Source: an uncultured Clostridia bacterium (GTDB lineage Bacteria > Bacillota > Clostridia > Oscillospirales > Acutalibacteraceae). Taken from it: a stretch of DNA of 64,000 nucleotides. Under the pieces are notes generated by a model that worked only from the letters and a program-made list of their open reading frames with translations, made no database searches and had not been told where the DNA came from. Below are positions 33,196 to 42,989 of this stretch, piece after piece (positions within the stretch are counted from its first letter, which is position 1; each line of letters begins with the position of its first letter). The stretch is from the NCBI GenBank assembly GCA_947170465.1, contig CAMVTS010000002.1, positions 1-64,000 on the forward strand. The letters run 5' to 3'. A program made the translations under genes and the position numbers.

Positions 33196-33224
33196 ATCAT
33201 ACCACGACAGCGCCATAAAATCAA
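33196..33224 (-). promoter_or_regulatory. Promoter of the repeat-rich membrane protein gene
   Basis: On the - strand TTGATT (33224-33219), 17 bases, TATGAT (33201-33196). Confidence 0.65.
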
Positions 33225-33281
33225 GATTTTTTTCATTGGCAGCGCCAACCTGTTAATGGTTACAGTTTGGTTACAAAACTA

Positions 33282-33310
33282 TTGTCAAATCATTGACGCA
33301 GTGCTATAAT
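33282..33310 (+). promoter_or_regulatory. Promoter of the yicC-thiN housekeeping operon
   Basis: TTGTCA (33282-33287), 17 bases, TATAAT (33305-33310). No strong terminator is seen from here to the tRNA at 46618, so this may drive a 13-kb operon. Confidence 0.8.
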
Positions 33311-33346
33311 ATAAAGATAGAAAATCAGCAGGAAAGGAAGGTTTTC

Positions 33347-34231
33347 ATGGTCAAGTCTATGACAGGCTTCGGACGGTGTGAAACCGTGATTGACGGACGT
33401 GAAATCACCGTCGAAATCAAGAGCGTGAACCACCGTTATTTTGAATTTAACTGCCGCACACCGCGCGGCTGCAGCTTTCTGGACGACAAGCTGAAAAGCT
33501 ACGTTAATTCGCGTGTATCACGCGGCAAGGTTGACGTTTACGTCAGTATCGGTGCGAGCGAGGACACCGCCGCCGAGGTGACGGTCAATCATCAGCTGGT
33601 GTCGGGCTATCTCAACGCCATGAAGGAAATCTGCGACACCTACGGCGTGACAAACGACGTCAGCGTCGTGTCGCTGTCACGGTTTCCGGACGTATTCACC
33701 GTGCACAAAGCGCCGGAAGACGAGGAAAAAATCATCGCCGATGTGCTCACCGCGCTGGCACAGGCGACAGACGCGTTCGTCGCCATGAGAGAAACCGAGG
33801 GCGCCAAACTCCGCGAGGATATTCTCTCACGCGCGGAGACGATTCTCGGCATCGTCGGCGAAATCGAGGAGCGCTCGCCGCAGACCGTCAGGGAGTACGA
33901 GGAGCGCCTTCTGGAGCGCATCCGCCAGACGCTCGATTCCTTCTCCGCCGAGATAGACGAGCAGCGCGTGCTGACCGAGGTGGCAGTCTTTGCCGACAAG
34001 GTGGCCGTCGCGGAGGAAACCGTCCGTCTGAGGAGTCATTTTGAGCAGCTGCGCAGCTTTCTCAACCGCGACGAACCGGTGGGCAGAAAAATCGACTTTA
34101 TCATTCAGGAGATGAACCGCGAGGCAAATACCATCGGTTCCAAGGTGCAGGACGCGGTGCTGGCGCACAAGGTCGTGGATATCAAGAGTGAAATCGAGAA
34201 AATCCGCGAGCAGGTGCAGAATATCGAGTAA
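33347..34231 (+). CDS. yicC: YicC/YloC family endoribonuclease
   Basis: A 294-residue protein of the YicC family, shown in enterobacteria and Bacillus to be an endoribonuclease that helps RNA turnover. The N-terminus [10 protein letters not shown] and the C-terminal [21 protein letters not shown] (family DUF1732) are both diagnostic. AAAGGAAGG lies before ATG 33347; an upstream in-frame start at 33293 overlaps the promoter and is excluded. It opens the conserved operon, as yloC does in B. subtilis. Confidence 0.93.
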   Translation: MVKSMTGFGRCETVIDGREITVEIKSVNHRYFEFNCRTPRGCSFLDDKLKSYVNSRVSRGKVDVYVSIGASEDTAAEVTVNHQLVSGYLNAMKEICDTYGVTNDVSVVSLSRFPDVFTVHKAPEDEEKIIADVLTALAQATDAFVAMRETEGAKLREDILSRAETILGIVGEIEERSPQTVREYEERLLERIRQTLDSFSAEIDEQRVLTEVAVFADKVAVAEETVRLRSHFEQLRSFLNRDEPVGRKIDFIIQEMNREANTIGSKVQDAVLAHKVVDIKSEIEKIREQVQNIE

Positions 34232-34250
34232 GCGCGAAAGGAAGTGCCTG

Positions 34251-34502
34251 ATGAAACTAATCAATATCGGCTTCGGTAACCTCGTCAATGCCGTCAAGCT
34301 GGTGGCGGTGGTAGCGCCGGATTCAGCGCCGGTCAAGCGCATCGTGCAGGAAGCGAAGCAAAACGGCATGTTAATCGACGCGACCTGCGGCAGAAAATGC
34401 AAGGCGGTGCTGATACACGAGAGCAACCACGTCGTGCTGTCAGCGGTGTCCTGCGAGGCAATCGGCAACCGTGCCGAGGAAAGTGAGGAAAAGGATGATT
34501 AA
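34251..34502 (+). CDS. remA: RemA family regulatory protein (DUF370)
   Basis: An 83-residue DNA-binding protein of the RemA family, which forms rings that wrap DNA and activates matrix and osmoprotection genes in B. subtilis. It begins [14 protein letters not shown] and has [39 protein letters not shown] precedes the ATG at 34251. The order yicC-remA-gmk is conserved in Firmicutes. The end overlaps the gmk start by 8 bases. Confidence 0.93.
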   Translation: MKLINIGFGNLVNAVKLVAVVAPDSAPVKRIVQEAKQNGMLIDATCGRKCKAVLIHESNHVVLSAVSCEAIGNRAEESEEKDD

Positions 34503-35055
34503 TCAAAACGGAAAGCTGGTGCTCTACTCCGGATCCTCCGGCGTAGGCAAGGGCACCATACTCAAAGAACTGTGCAAAAAGGATCCCAACGTATGGGTGT
34601 CCGTTTCCAACACCACGCGCCAGCCGCGCGAGGGAGAAATCAACGGCGTGCATTACCATTTCATCACCGACCCCGAGTTTGAGGCAAAAATCGCCGAGGG
34701 CGGTTTTCTGGAGCATGCCGGCTACTGCGGCCACTACTATGGCACGCCCTTAGCGCCGCTCAACGAAAAGCTTGCCGAGGGCAAGACGGTGTTCCTCGAA
34801 ATCGAGGTAGAGGGAGCGCTGCAGGTCATGAAAAAGATTCCCGGCATTCTGAGCATTTTCATTGTGCCGCCGTCCTTTGAGGAACTGGAACGCCGCCTGA
34901 GAAGCCGAGGTACCGAGGACGAGGCGACCATCGAAGCCCGTCTTGAGAAGGCAAAGGAAGAAATCGGCTGCCGCAGCCGCTACACCTACAACGTCATCAA
35001 CGACGACCTCGACAAAGCCGTTCAAGAGGTTTACGATATTATTCATAACAATTAA
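34495..35055 (+). CDS. gmk: Guanylate kinase
   Basis: A 186-residue kinase that converts GMP to GDP. The P loop is GSSGVGKGT (residues 12-20), and the GMP-binding region has [19 protein letters not shown] (about 36-54) and [14 protein letters not shown]. The lid is [27 protein letters not shown] lies directly before ATG 34495, inside the end of remA, so translation is coupled. Length is slightly below the usual 200 but all motifs are complete. Confidence 0.95.
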   Translation: MINQNGKLVLYSGSSGVGKGTILKELCKKDPNVWVSVSNTTRQPREGEINGVHYHFITDPEFEAKIAEGGFLEHAGYCGHYYGTPLAPLNEKLAEGKTVFLEIEVEGALQVMKKIPGILSIFIVPPSFEELERRLRSRGTEDEATIEARLEKAKEEIGCRSRYTYNVINDDLDKAVQEVYDIIHNN

Positions 35056-35067
35056 AGGAGAATCACC

Positions 35068-35274
35068 ATGCATAAGGTAAACGTAGACGAATTATTCGCA
35101 GGCAAGCAGAGCAAATACGCGCTGGTCGTCGGCGTATCCAAGAGAGCGAGAGAAATCACCGAGGAATTTGAGAAGAGCGGTATCGTTACCGAAGAGAAGC
35201 CGGTTCTGATGGCGATTGATGAAATCAAAAACCATGAGGTAGACCTCGTTGAGCCGGACGAGGAGGAGCTGTAA
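35068..35274 (+). CDS. rpoZ: RNA polymerase omega subunit
   Basis: A 68-residue omega subunit, which helps assemble and stabilise RNA polymerase. It has the family NVDELFAGKQSKYALVVGVSKRAREI core and a KPVLMAIDEI segment. AAAGGAG lies 7 bases before the ATG. It sits between gmk and priA as expected; coaBC, which lies between rpoZ and priA in B. subtilis, is absent here. Confidence 0.94.
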   Translation: MHKVNVDELFAGKQSKYALVVGVSKRAREITEEFEKSGIVTEEKPVLMAIDEIKNHEVDLVEPDEEEL

Positions 35275-35279
35275 GCTTC

Positions 35280-37718
35280 ATGAGCCGCATTTTCGCCGCG
35301 TCTGTCGCGGTAGAAAAGGCTGCTTTTTCGTTTGACCGTGAGTTTGATTACCGGATTCCTGACCGGATATTAAATGAGTGCGCGTCCGGCAAGCGTGTGC
35401 TGGTGCCGTTTGGCAGGGGCAACCGCCGCCGTCAGGGTATTGTCACCGCCGTTCATGAAATCGGGGACAGCGGCAAGCTGAAGGACATTCTGTCCGTGCT
35501 TGACGAAGAACCGGTGCTCACGCCGCGATTGCTCGACGTGGCGCGCTTCATGAAGGAGCGCTGCTTCTGCGCCTATTACGACGCGGTCAAGACCATGCTG
35601 CCGGCAGGCGTGAACTACAAGGTGACGACCGTTTACGGCGTTCTCTCCGAGGATACCGGAACGCTTCCGGACGAGGAAAAGCAGCGGATTTACAACTACT
35701 TATTACAAAAGAAAAAGCCCGTCCGCCTGGAAAAGCTGCTGGACGATTTCGGACTGAGTGACAGCACGCTTCCCGACGAGATGGTGCGCGACGGCTTGCT
35801 CTATAAATCCGAGCAGGCGTTCCGCAAAATCAATGACGCGGTGACGAAGATGGCGGCGCTCTCGCGCGAATGCGATGTCAGCGCCGTCAAGCTCACACCC
35901 AAGCAGGAGAGCGTCGTGGAGCTTTTACAGGCGACCGGCGCGGCGCCGGTCAAGGAAATCCGCTATTTCACCGGCGTGAGCGCCGCCGTACTGGACGCGC
36001 TCTGGAAAAAGGGCGTGCTCTGCTTCTATGATGAGGAGGTATTCCGCATTGAGGACAGGGCGGCGGACGAGCATTTACCGCCGCTGACCTTATCGGACGA
36101 GCAGCAGACCGCCTGCGATAATCTCTATAACGAGTATACCGATGGCAAGCCGCACGTCAGCCTGCTTTACGGCGTGACCGGCTCCGGCAAGACCAGCGTG
36201 TTCATGAAGCTGATTGAGCGCGTCATGGACGACGGCAGGGGCATTATTGTCATGGTGCCGGAAATCTCCCTGACCCCTCAGTTTGTCGCGCTGTTCACCA
36301 AGCGCTTCGGCGACAAAATCGCGGTGTTTCACAGCGCCTTGTCATTGGGTGAGCGGCTTGACGAGTACAAGCGCGTCCGTCAGGGCAAGGCGCAGATTGT
36401 GATTGGCACGCGCAGTGCCGTTTTCGCGCCCTTCGAGGACGTCGGCTTGATTATCATGGACGAGGAGCAGGAGTACAGCTACAAGTCAGAGAGCGCGCCG
36501 CGCTATCACGCGCGTGAGGTGGCGATGTACCGCTGCGCCCAGTGCAAGGGTTTGCTGGTGCTCAGCTCCGCTACGCCGAGCGTGGAGACGTTCTATTACG
36601 CGCAGCAAGGGCGCTATTCGCTCAATGTGCTCAAAAACCGCTACGGCGCCGCCACCTTGCCGGAGGTCATTACCGCCGACATGAATCTCGAAACGCAGAA
36701 CGGCAATGTTTCCGGCTTTTCCAATGTTCTGCTGGAGCATATCGAGCAAAACCTGGAGAGCGGCAGACAGAGCATTTTACTGCTCAACCGCCGCGGACAC
36801 CATTCCTTTGTCACCTGCACCAAATGCGGCGACGCGGTGACATGTCCGAATTGCTCCATCTCGCTGACCTATCACAGCCGCAACAACCGCCTGATGTGCC
36901 ATTACTGCGGCTATTCCGTACCCTTTACGGGCGAGTGTCCGGCCTGTCACAGCCACAGCTTAAGGCTCAGCGGAACCGGCACCCAAAAGGCGGAGCAGGA
37001 TATTTCCGCTATTTTTCCCAACGCGCGCGTCCTGCGCATGGACACCGACGCGGCTTCGTCCAAGTCGGCGTATGAGCGGATGATAACTGCCTTCTCCAAC
37101 GGCGAGTACGACATCCTTGTCGGCACCCAGATGGTCGCAAAGGGACTGGATTTTCCCAACGTCACGCTGGTCGGCGTGCTTAACACCGACCACGCTCTCT
37201 ACGCGGACGATTACCGCAGCTACGAACGCGCGTTTTCTCTGCTGACGCAGGTGGTCGGCAGAAGCGGCAGGGGAGAGCAAAAGGGCATCGCTGTCATTCA
37301 GTCCTACACGCCGGACAACCTGATTATCGGTATGGCAGCAAAGCAAGACTACGAAGCCTTCTACCGCACCGAAATTCAGATGCGCGAGATGATGCTCTAT
37401 CCGCCGTTCGCTGATATCTGCCTTGTCGGTTTTGTCGGCGAGAATCAGGCGCTGACGCTCAGGGCGGCTTCGGCGTTTCTTAAAGCATTTATCAGCCATG
37501 CCCGTCAGGAGCATCCGAATCTGCCCCTGCGCGTACTGGGACCGTCTCCGGCGCTGGTGGTGAAGGTCAGCAACAAATACAGGTATAAGCTGATTATCAA
37601 GTGTAAAAATAACAAAGAGTTCCGCGCGTTGCTCACGACGGTATTGCTCGATTTTGGCAATAATAAGGAGTTCGCCAAGGTAACGGCTTACGCCGACATG
37701 AACGCGCTGGTGTGTTAA
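35280..37718 (+). CDS. priA: Primosomal protein N' (replication restart helicase)
   Basis: An 812-residue SF2 helicase that recognises stalled forks and reloads the replisome. The N-terminal DNA-binding domain has FDYRIPD and RVLVPFGR. The helicase core has Walker A GVTGSGKTSVF (about 301-311), the DEEQ box in IIMDEEQEYSYK, VGRSGRGEQKG, and the zinc clusters CTKCGDAVTCPNC and CHYCGYSVPFTGECPAC. It starts 5 bases after rpoZ. Length is typical of Firmicutes PriA. Confidence 0.96.
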   Translation: MSRIFAASVAVEKAAFSFDREFDYRIPDRILNECASGKRVLVPFGRGNRRRQGIVTAVHEIGDSGKLKDILSVLDEEPVLTPRLLDVARFMKERCFCAYYDAVKTMLPAGVNYKVTTVYGVLSEDTGTLPDEEKQRIYNYLLQKKKPVRLEKLLDDFGLSDSTLPDEMVRDGLLYKSEQAFRKINDAVTKMAALSRECDVSAVKLTPKQESVVELLQATGAAPVKEIRYFTGVSAAVLDALWKKGVLCFYDEEVFRIEDRAADEHLPPLTLSDEQQTACDNLYNEYTDGKPHVSLLYGVTGSGKTSVFMKLIERVMDDGRGIIVMVPEISLTPQFVALFTKRFGDKIAVFHSALSLGERLDEYKRVRQGKAQIVIGTRSAVFAPFEDVGLIIMDEEQEYSYKSESAPRYHAREVAMYRCAQCKGLLVLSSATPSVETFYYAQQGRYSLNVLKNRYGAATLPEVITADMNLETQNGNVSGFSNVLLEHIEQNLESGRQSILLLNRRGHHSFVTCTKCGDAVTCPNCSISLTYHSRNNRLMCHYCGYSVPFTGECPACHSHSLRLSGTGTQKAEQDISAIFPNARVLRMDTDAASSKSAYERMITAFSNGEYDILVGTQMVAKGLDFPNVTLVGVLNTDHALYADDYRSYERAFSLLTQVVGRSGRGEQKGIAVIQSYTPDNLIIGMAAKQDYEAFYRTEIQMREMMLYPPFADICLVGFVGENQALTLRAASAFLKAFISHARQEHPNLPLRVLGPSPALVVKVSNKYRYKLIIKCKNNKEFRALLTTVLLDFGNNKEFAKVTAYADMNALVC

Positions 37719-37739
37719 GATAAAGATTAAGGTGATAAC

Positions 37740-38219
37740 ATGGCTATCAGAAATATTGTCAAGGACGGCGACCCAATTTTGTTGAAAAAGTGCCGTCCGG
37801 TAGAAAAATTTGACGCGAAGCTCGGAATCCTGCTTGACGACATGGCGGAGACCATGCATCAGGCGAACGGCGTCGGACTGGCAGCACCGCAGGTCGGCAT
37901 GCTGCGCCGCGTTGTTGTGGTTGACATCGGCGAAGGCGTGATTGAGCTGGTCAATCCGCAGATTATCGTCTACAGCGGCGAGCAGGAGGGCATCGAGGGC
38001 TGCCTTTCCTTCCCCGGAGAATGGGGCATCACCAAGCGCCCTGAATACGTCAAGGTCAGGGCGCAGGACAGAAACGGCAAGGAATTTGAAATCGAGGGCA
38101 GAGACCTGCTTGCCAAAGCCTTCTGCCACGAAATCGACCACCTCAACGGCGTGGTGTTCAAGCAGGTCGCCAAGCGTCTCCTCACACCTGCCGAAATTGA
38201 GGCAATGAACAAAGAATAA
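37740..38219 (+). CDS. def: Peptide deformylase
   Basis: A 159-residue metalloenzyme that removes the formyl group from new proteins. All three motifs are present: [10 protein letters not shown] (about 44-53), [10 protein letters not shown] (about 84-93, metal Cys) and [13 protein letters not shown] (about 125-137, HExxH). The gene lies 21 bases after priA and next to fmt, whose product adds the formyl group to initiator tRNA, the usual pairing. Confidence 0.96.
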   Translation: MAIRNIVKDGDPILLKKCRPVEKFDAKLGILLDDMAETMHQANGVGLAAPQVGMLRRVVVVDIGEGVIELVNPQIIVYSGEQEGIEGCLSFPGEWGITKRPEYVKVRAQDRNGKEFEIEGRDLLAKAFCHEIDHLNGVVFKQVAKRLLTPAEIEAMNKE

Positions 38220-38240
38220 CAGCGGAAAGGTTCGGTTGAA

Positions 38241-39152
38241 TTGAGAATTATTTTCATGGGCACACCGGATTTCGCGGTGCCTGCCCTCAAAAAGCTGGCG
38301 GCGTGTGACAACCACACCGTCGTCGCGGTATTCACCCAGCCCGACAAGCCGCAGGGAAGAAAAATGACCTTAACGCCGCCGGACGTCAAGGTCTGCGCGC
38401 AGGCGTTAGGGATTCCGGTCTGTCAGCCTGCCTCCATGAAAACCGAGGAAGCGCTGGCACTCTTTCAATCCTATGCACCCGACGTGGCGGTCGTTGCCGC
38501 CTACGGACAGATTCTCCCGAAGGCAGTCCTCGACGTGCCGAGATACGGCTGCGTCAATATCCACGGCTCCCTGTTGCCGAAATACCGCGGCGCCGCGCCG
38601 ATTCAGCAGGCGGTGCTCGACGGCGAGCCCGTCACCGGCGTGACGACCATGCTCATGGACGTCGGACTCGACACCGGCGACATTTTGCTGAAACAGGAGA
38701 CCGCCATCGGTGAAAACGAAACCTCCGGCGAGCTTTTTGACCGTCTGGCAGCGCTTGGCGGCGATTTGATTGTCGAAACCCTTCGCCGCATGGAGCAGGG
38801 CGACCTTGTCCCGCAAAAGCAGGACGAAGCCCTTGCCACCCATACCGGAAAAATCACCAAGAGCCTTTGTCCGATTGACTTTCATAAGACGGCGTGGGAG
38901 GTACACAACCAGGTGCGCGGTCTGTCTCCCTGGCCGGTGGCGACAACGGAGCTTGCCGGCAAAAAAATCAAGGTGCACGCCACCAGAATCCACAACGGCA
39001 GCGGCAAGCCCGGCACAATCCTCAGCGTCAAACCGCTGGTTATTGCCTGCGCGGAGGGCGCTGTCGAGTTGGTGGAAGTACAGCCAGAGGGCAAAAAACG
39101 CATGAGTGCCGAAGCCTTTGCTGCCGGCTATCTCAGAAAGGAAACACAATGA
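38241..39152 (+). CDS. fmt: Methionyl-tRNA formyltransferase
   Basis: A 303-residue enzyme that formylates Met-tRNA(fMet). The N-terminus MRIIFMGTPDFAVPAL needs the TTG at 38241 as start; the next ATG would remove the first beta strand. GGAAAGG lies about 12 bases upstream. HGSLLPKYRGAAPI and the DTGDILLKQ motif near residue 147 are present, and the C-terminal OB domain is complete. The stop overlaps the next start (ATGA). Confidence 0.95.
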   Translation: MRIIFMGTPDFAVPALKKLAACDNHTVVAVFTQPDKPQGRKMTLTPPDVKVCAQALGIPVCQPASMKTEEALALFQSYAPDVAVVAAYGQILPKAVLDVPRYGCVNIHGSLLPKYRGAAPIQQAVLDGEPVTGVTTMLMDVGLDTGDILLKQETAIGENETSGELFDRLAALGGDLIVETLRRMEQGDLVPQKQDEALATHTGKITKSLCPIDFHKTAWEVHNQVRGLSPWPVATTELAGKKIKVHATRIHNGSGKPGTILSVKPLVIACAEGAVELVEVQPEGKKRMSAEAFAAGYLRKETQ

Positions 39153-39847
39153 TACGTTACGGCTTTGACTGGACTTACCTGGTCTTTATCCTGCCCTGCG
39201 CGATTCTGTCGCTTGTCTGTCAGATTAAGGTGCAGAGCAATTTTTCCAAATATTCGCAAATTCCAAACTCACGCCGCATGACCGGTGCGCAGGCGGCGGA
39301 ATATGTCCTGCGGCACAACGGCGTTACCGGCGTGGTGATAGAGCACGTCGCCGGCAATCTGACCGACCATTTCGATCCGCGCACCAATGTGATACGCCTG
39401 TCGGATTCGGTATACGGCAGCGCGTCCGTCGCCGCCATCGGTGTGGCGGCGCATGAAGCCGGTCACGCGGTACAGCATGCCAACGGCTATATCCCCAACA
39501 AAATCCGTTCGGCGATTCTGCCGGTCGCCAATATCGGTTCCAAGCTCAGCTGGATTCTGATTATTCTCGGCTTTATTTTCTACGCCAGAATCGGCACCAT
39601 TCTGCTCAATATCGGCATTATTCTCTTTTCCGCTTCCGTGCTGTTCACGGTGGCAACCCTTCCGGTCGAGTTTGACGCGTCACGCAGAGCGCTGCGTTGC
39701 TTCCGAGAGACCAATCTTATCGTCGGCGAGGAATACAACGGCGCCAAAAAGGTGCTGCAGGCAGCGGCAATGACCTATGTCGCCTCTGCGATTACCGCTA
39801 TCATGCAGCTGCTCCGGCTGATTTTTATCTCACGCCGGCGAAACTAA
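39149..39847 (+). CDS. YugP-like membrane zinc metallopeptidase
   Basis: A 232-residue membrane protein of the neutral zinc metallopeptidase family (YugP). It has an N-terminal membrane segment (8-28), the motif AAHEAGHAVQH (HExxH near residue 109), and two or three further membrane segments after residue 130. The active site probably faces the cytosol; substrates are unknown, though membrane protein quality control is a reasonable idea. Start ATG 39149 overlaps the fmt stop. Its place between fmt and rsmB is not found in B. subtilis, so it is a clostridial addition to the operon. Confidence 0.9.
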   Translation: MIRYGFDWTYLVFILPCAILSLVCQIKVQSNFSKYSQIPNSRRMTGAQAAEYVLRHNGVTGVVIEHVAGNLTDHFDPRTNVIRLSDSVYGSASVAAIGVAAHEAGHAVQHANGYIPNKIRSAILPVANIGSKLSWILIILGFIFYARIGTILLNIGIILFSASVLFTVATLPVEFDASRRALRCFRETNLIVGEEYNGAKKVLQAAAMTYVASAITAIMQLLRLIFISRRRN

Positions 39848-39868
39848 CATGAATGATTGAGGCTCATT

Positions 39869-41206
39869 ATGGCTAATCCACGAGAAATCGCACTGAAAAT
39901 TTTACTCGATATCGAAAACGACAGGGCGTTTTCCAATTTGGAGCTGAACCACACGCTGGTACAGGAAAACCTTCCTGGACGGGACAACGCCTTTATTTCG
40001 GCGCTGGTCTACGGTGTGCTTGAGCGCCGGATAACGCTCGACTATATCATCAGACAATATTCTAAAATTCCTTTAAGGAAAATTGAAACCACCACCAAGG
40101 TCATTCTGCGCATGGGAATCTTCCAGCTGCTCTTTATGAACAAGGTGCCGGAGAGCGCCGCCGTCAACGAGAGCGTCAACCTTGCCAAGCGCAGCAAGCT
40201 GCAACGTTCCGCCGGCTTTATCAACGGTATCCTGCGCAGCATTACACGCGCGGAGGAAAAGTACCGTCTGCCCGACAAGAACAAGGACAAGCTGTATTAC
40301 TACAGTATTCTTTATTCCGCGCCGCAGGAGCTGGTGCAGCTGTGGATGGACGCCTATGGTGAGGAAAACACCGTGCAGCTGCTTGCGCAGCTCAGCGGCA
40401 GACCGCCTCTTTGCGTCCGCGTCAACACCATTCGCAACACCAGGCAGGAACTGGAGCGGATATTGGAAAAAGAGGGCGTAGAATACGACGAAATCCCCTT
40501 CCTGCCGAATGGGCTTCATCTGTACCATACCGGTTCACTGCTCAAATTGCAATCGTTTTATGAACGACGTTTCTTTGTGCAGGACGCTTCCTCTCAGCTT
40601 TGCGTGCAGGCGCTCGACCCGAAGCCCGGGCAGCTGATGCTCGACATCTGCGCTGCTCCGGGCGGCAAGAGCTTTACCTCCGCCATGATGATGGAAAACA
40701 AGGGCGAAATTCTCGCTTTTGATGATTTCGACCAGCGTGTGCGCCTGATGGAGCAAACCGGATGGGACTTGTTCATTGACATCATCAGGGTGGAGAACCG
40801 TGACGGCACAAACGGTGAGCCGCTGCCGACGGCGGACAGAATACTCTGCGACGTTCCCTGCAGCGGACTCGGCGTGCTGTCCCGTAAGCCGGAAATCCGC
40901 TACAAGGACGGACTCCTTCACAACGACCTTCCCGAAATCCAGTACCAAATTCTCAGTCACAACGCGCAGTATCTCGCGCCCGGCGGCAGACTGGTCTATT
41001 CCACCTGCACCCTCAATCCGCGCGAAAACAACGAGCAGACAGCGCGGTTTCTGCGCGAGCACCCGGACTTCACCGGCGTAAAGCTTGATTTGCCCGAAGG
41101 TGTGGAGCGCGCGATTGAGGAGGAGGACTACGAAATCACCCTCATGCCGCATACGGCACACACGGACGGCTTCTACTTTGCCGTATTTACAAGGAGAACG
41201 CCATGA
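39869..41206 (+). CDS. rsmB: 16S rRNA C967 methyltransferase
   Basis: A 445-residue enzyme making m5C967 in 16S rRNA. Residues 1-140 form a NusB-like RNA-binding domain (ALKILLDIENDRAFSNLEL). The methyltransferase domain has the SAM site LDICAAPGGKSF (about 258-269), catalytic Cys in CDVPCSGLGVL (about 328-338) and STCTLNPREN (about 380-389). TGAGG precedes ATG 39869; a TTG 12 bases upstream would overlap it. Its stop overlaps the rlmN start by 4 bases. Confidence 0.94.
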   Translation: MANPREIALKILLDIENDRAFSNLELNHTLVQENLPGRDNAFISALVYGVLERRITLDYIIRQYSKIPLRKIETTTKVILRMGIFQLLFMNKVPESAAVNESVNLAKRSKLQRSAGFINGILRSITRAEEKYRLPDKNKDKLYYYSILYSAPQELVQLWMDAYGEENTVQLLAQLSGRPPLCVRVNTIRNTRQELERILEKEGVEYDEIPFLPNGLHLYHTGSLLKLQSFYERRFFVQDASSQLCVQALDPKPGQLMLDICAAPGGKSFTSAMMMENKGEILAFDDFDQRVRLMEQTGWDLFIDIIRVENRDGTNGEPLPTADRILCDVPCSGLGVLSRKPEIRYKDGLLHNDLPEIQYQILSHNAQYLAPGGRLVYSTCTLNPRENNEQTARFLREHPDFTGVKLDLPEGVERAIEEEDYEITLMPHTAHTDGFYFAVFTRRTP

Positions 41207-42246
41207 ACGGCAAAACCGACCTCAAATCGTTGAATCAGGAGGAGCTGACCGCCTTTGTCACGGGGCGCGGCTTTCCAAAATTCCGCGCGAAGCAAATCGC
41301 CGGCTGGCTGCAAAAAGGCGTGACGAGCGCCGACGAAATGAAGAATCTCCCTGCGCCTCTCAAGGAATTGATACGTAATTATTGTTACATTTCTGTTGCA
41401 ACTATTGAAAAAAAGTTTGTTTCACGGTATGATAAAACAGTGAAGTACCTTTTTTCATTTCCCGACGGAGAATGTGTGGAATCGGTGGTGATGGAGTACC
41501 ATCACGGCTGGTCAATCTGTATTTCCACACAGGTCGGCTGCAGGATGGGCTGTACCTTCTGCGCAACCGGCAGGAGCGGCTTTTCACGTTCCCTGACCGC
41601 TTCCGAAATGCTCGCGCAGATTGAGGCGGCACAGCGCGACCTCGGTGTGCGTATCTCGAACGTCGTTCTGATGGGAATGGGAGAACCGCTGGACAACTTT
41701 GACAACGTGCTCCGCTTTCTGGAGCTGGTCAGCTCCGAAAACGGACTGAACATCGGCGCAAGGCACATCACCCTGTCCACCTGCGGCATTGTGCCGAAGA
41801 TTAACGAGCTGGCAAAGCACCGGCTGCAAATCAATCTCGCGGTATCGCTGCATGCGCCGAATGATGAAATCCGCGCGAAAACCATGCCGATAGCCAAAGC
41901 CTATCCCATGGACATGCTGCTCCAAGCATGCCGCAATTATTTTGAGACGACCGGCAGGCGCGTGACCTTTGAATACGCGCTCATCAGCGGCGTCAACGAC
42001 GGCGACGGGCACGCCCGTGAGCTTGCGCAAAGGCTCAGCGGACTGCACTGTCACGTCAATCTTATCCCTGTGAACACCGTCGAGGGCACAGGTTATACCA
42101 AGAGTAATACCGAACGGCAGCAGTCGTTCGTGAATATACTCAACGCCAAGGGCATCGCCGCTACTGTGCGCAGAACGCTCGGCAGCGATATCAACGCGTC
42201 CTGCGGTCAGTTGAGAAGAAACCATTTGAAGAAGGAGGATACATAA
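41203..42246 (+). CDS. rlmN: 23S rRNA A2503 C2-methyltransferase
   Basis: A 347-residue radical-SAM enzyme that methylates A2503 of 23S rRNA and some tRNAs at C2. The cluster motif is CRMGCTFCATGRSGF (about residues 111-125). The second-half motif ending in TLGSDINASCGQLR (about 326-339) contains the methyl-carrying Cys. The helical N-terminal domain begins LKSLNQEELTAFV. It overlaps rsmB by 4 bases. Confidence 0.96.
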   Translation: MNGKTDLKSLNQEELTAFVTGRGFPKFRAKQIAGWLQKGVTSADEMKNLPAPLKELIRNYCYISVATIEKKFVSRYDKTVKYLFSFPDGECVESVVMEYHHGWSICISTQVGCRMGCTFCATGRSGFSRSLTASEMLAQIEAAQRDLGVRISNVVLMGMGEPLDNFDNVLRFLELVSSENGLNIGARHITLSTCGIVPKINELAKHRLQINLAVSLHAPNDEIRAKTMPIAKAYPMDMLLQACRNYFETTGRRVTFEYALISGVNDGDGHARELAQRLSGLHCHVNLIPVNTVEGTGYTKSNTERQQSFVNILNAKGIAATVRRTLGSDINASCGQLRRNHLKKEDT

Positions 42247-42247
42247 C

Positions 42248-42973
42248 TTGGAAGTATTCAGCAAAAGCGACATCGGACTCGTCCGCGCACAGAATCAGGA
42301 CGATTTCCGCTTCGGAGTTATATCCCCAAGCTGCGTCTGGGCAGTGGTCTGTGACGGCATGGGCGGCGCTAACGGCGGCAATATCGCCAGCGCCACCGCG
42401 GTGGAGTACATCAGCACCAAAATCACCGATCTCTACAAGGACGACATGACCAAGGAGCAAATCGGCGAGCTGATGGCGGAAATCGTCATGAACGCCAACC
42501 AGAAGATTTTTGAGCTTCAAGCCAAGGATCCGGAGCTTGCCGGCATGGGAACCACCTGCGAATTTGTTTTTGTCAAGGACACCACCGTCCATGTGGTGCA
42601 CGTCGGCGACAGCCGTACCTACGCGATTCGCGGCGGCAAAATCAAGCAGCTTACCGAGGACCATTCCGTTGTGCAGGAGATGGTGCGCCGCGGCGAGCTG
42701 ACCTATGAGCAGGCACAGCATCACCCAAACAAGAATTTTATCACCCGTGCGCTGGGCATCAAGCCCTCTGTGCGGCTGGACTACATAGAAGCGAACTTTA
42801 TCTATGGCGACGTGCTGCTTATCTGCACCGACGGCCTTTCCAACCACGTCACCACAGGAGATATGGTCAAGATTTGTCACGAAAACCGCGGCGACGGTCT
42901 TATCAGCAAGCTGGTAGAGCGTGCGAAAAAGGACGGCGGCACCGACAATATCACCGTGACCGTGATTTATTGA
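42248..42973 (+). CDS. prpC: PP2C-type Ser/Thr protein phosphatase (PrpC/Stp)
   Basis: A 241-residue PP2C phosphatase that reverses PrkC phosphorylation. Metal-binding motifs are VRAQNQDDFRFG (12-23), VCDGMGGANGG (about 36-46), HVGDSRTYAI (about 118-127) and CTDGLSNHV near 196. The start is TTG at 42248, with AAGGAGG about 8 bases before it; there is no ATG before the first motif. It lies 1 base after rlmN and 16 before prkC, the classic phosphatase-kinase pair. Confidence 0.94.
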   Translation: MEVFSKSDIGLVRAQNQDDFRFGVISPSCVWAVVCDGMGGANGGNIASATAVEYISTKITDLYKDDMTKEQIGELMAEIVMNANQKIFELQAKDPELAGMGTTCEFVFVKDTTVHVVHVGDSRTYAIRGGKIKQLTEDHSVVQEMVRRGELTYEQAQHHPNKNFITRALGIKPSVRLDYIEANFIYGDVLLICTDGLSNHVTTGDMVKICHENRGDGLISKLVERAKKDGGTDNITVTVIY

Positions 42974-42989
42974 GAAAGGGAGTGCACAA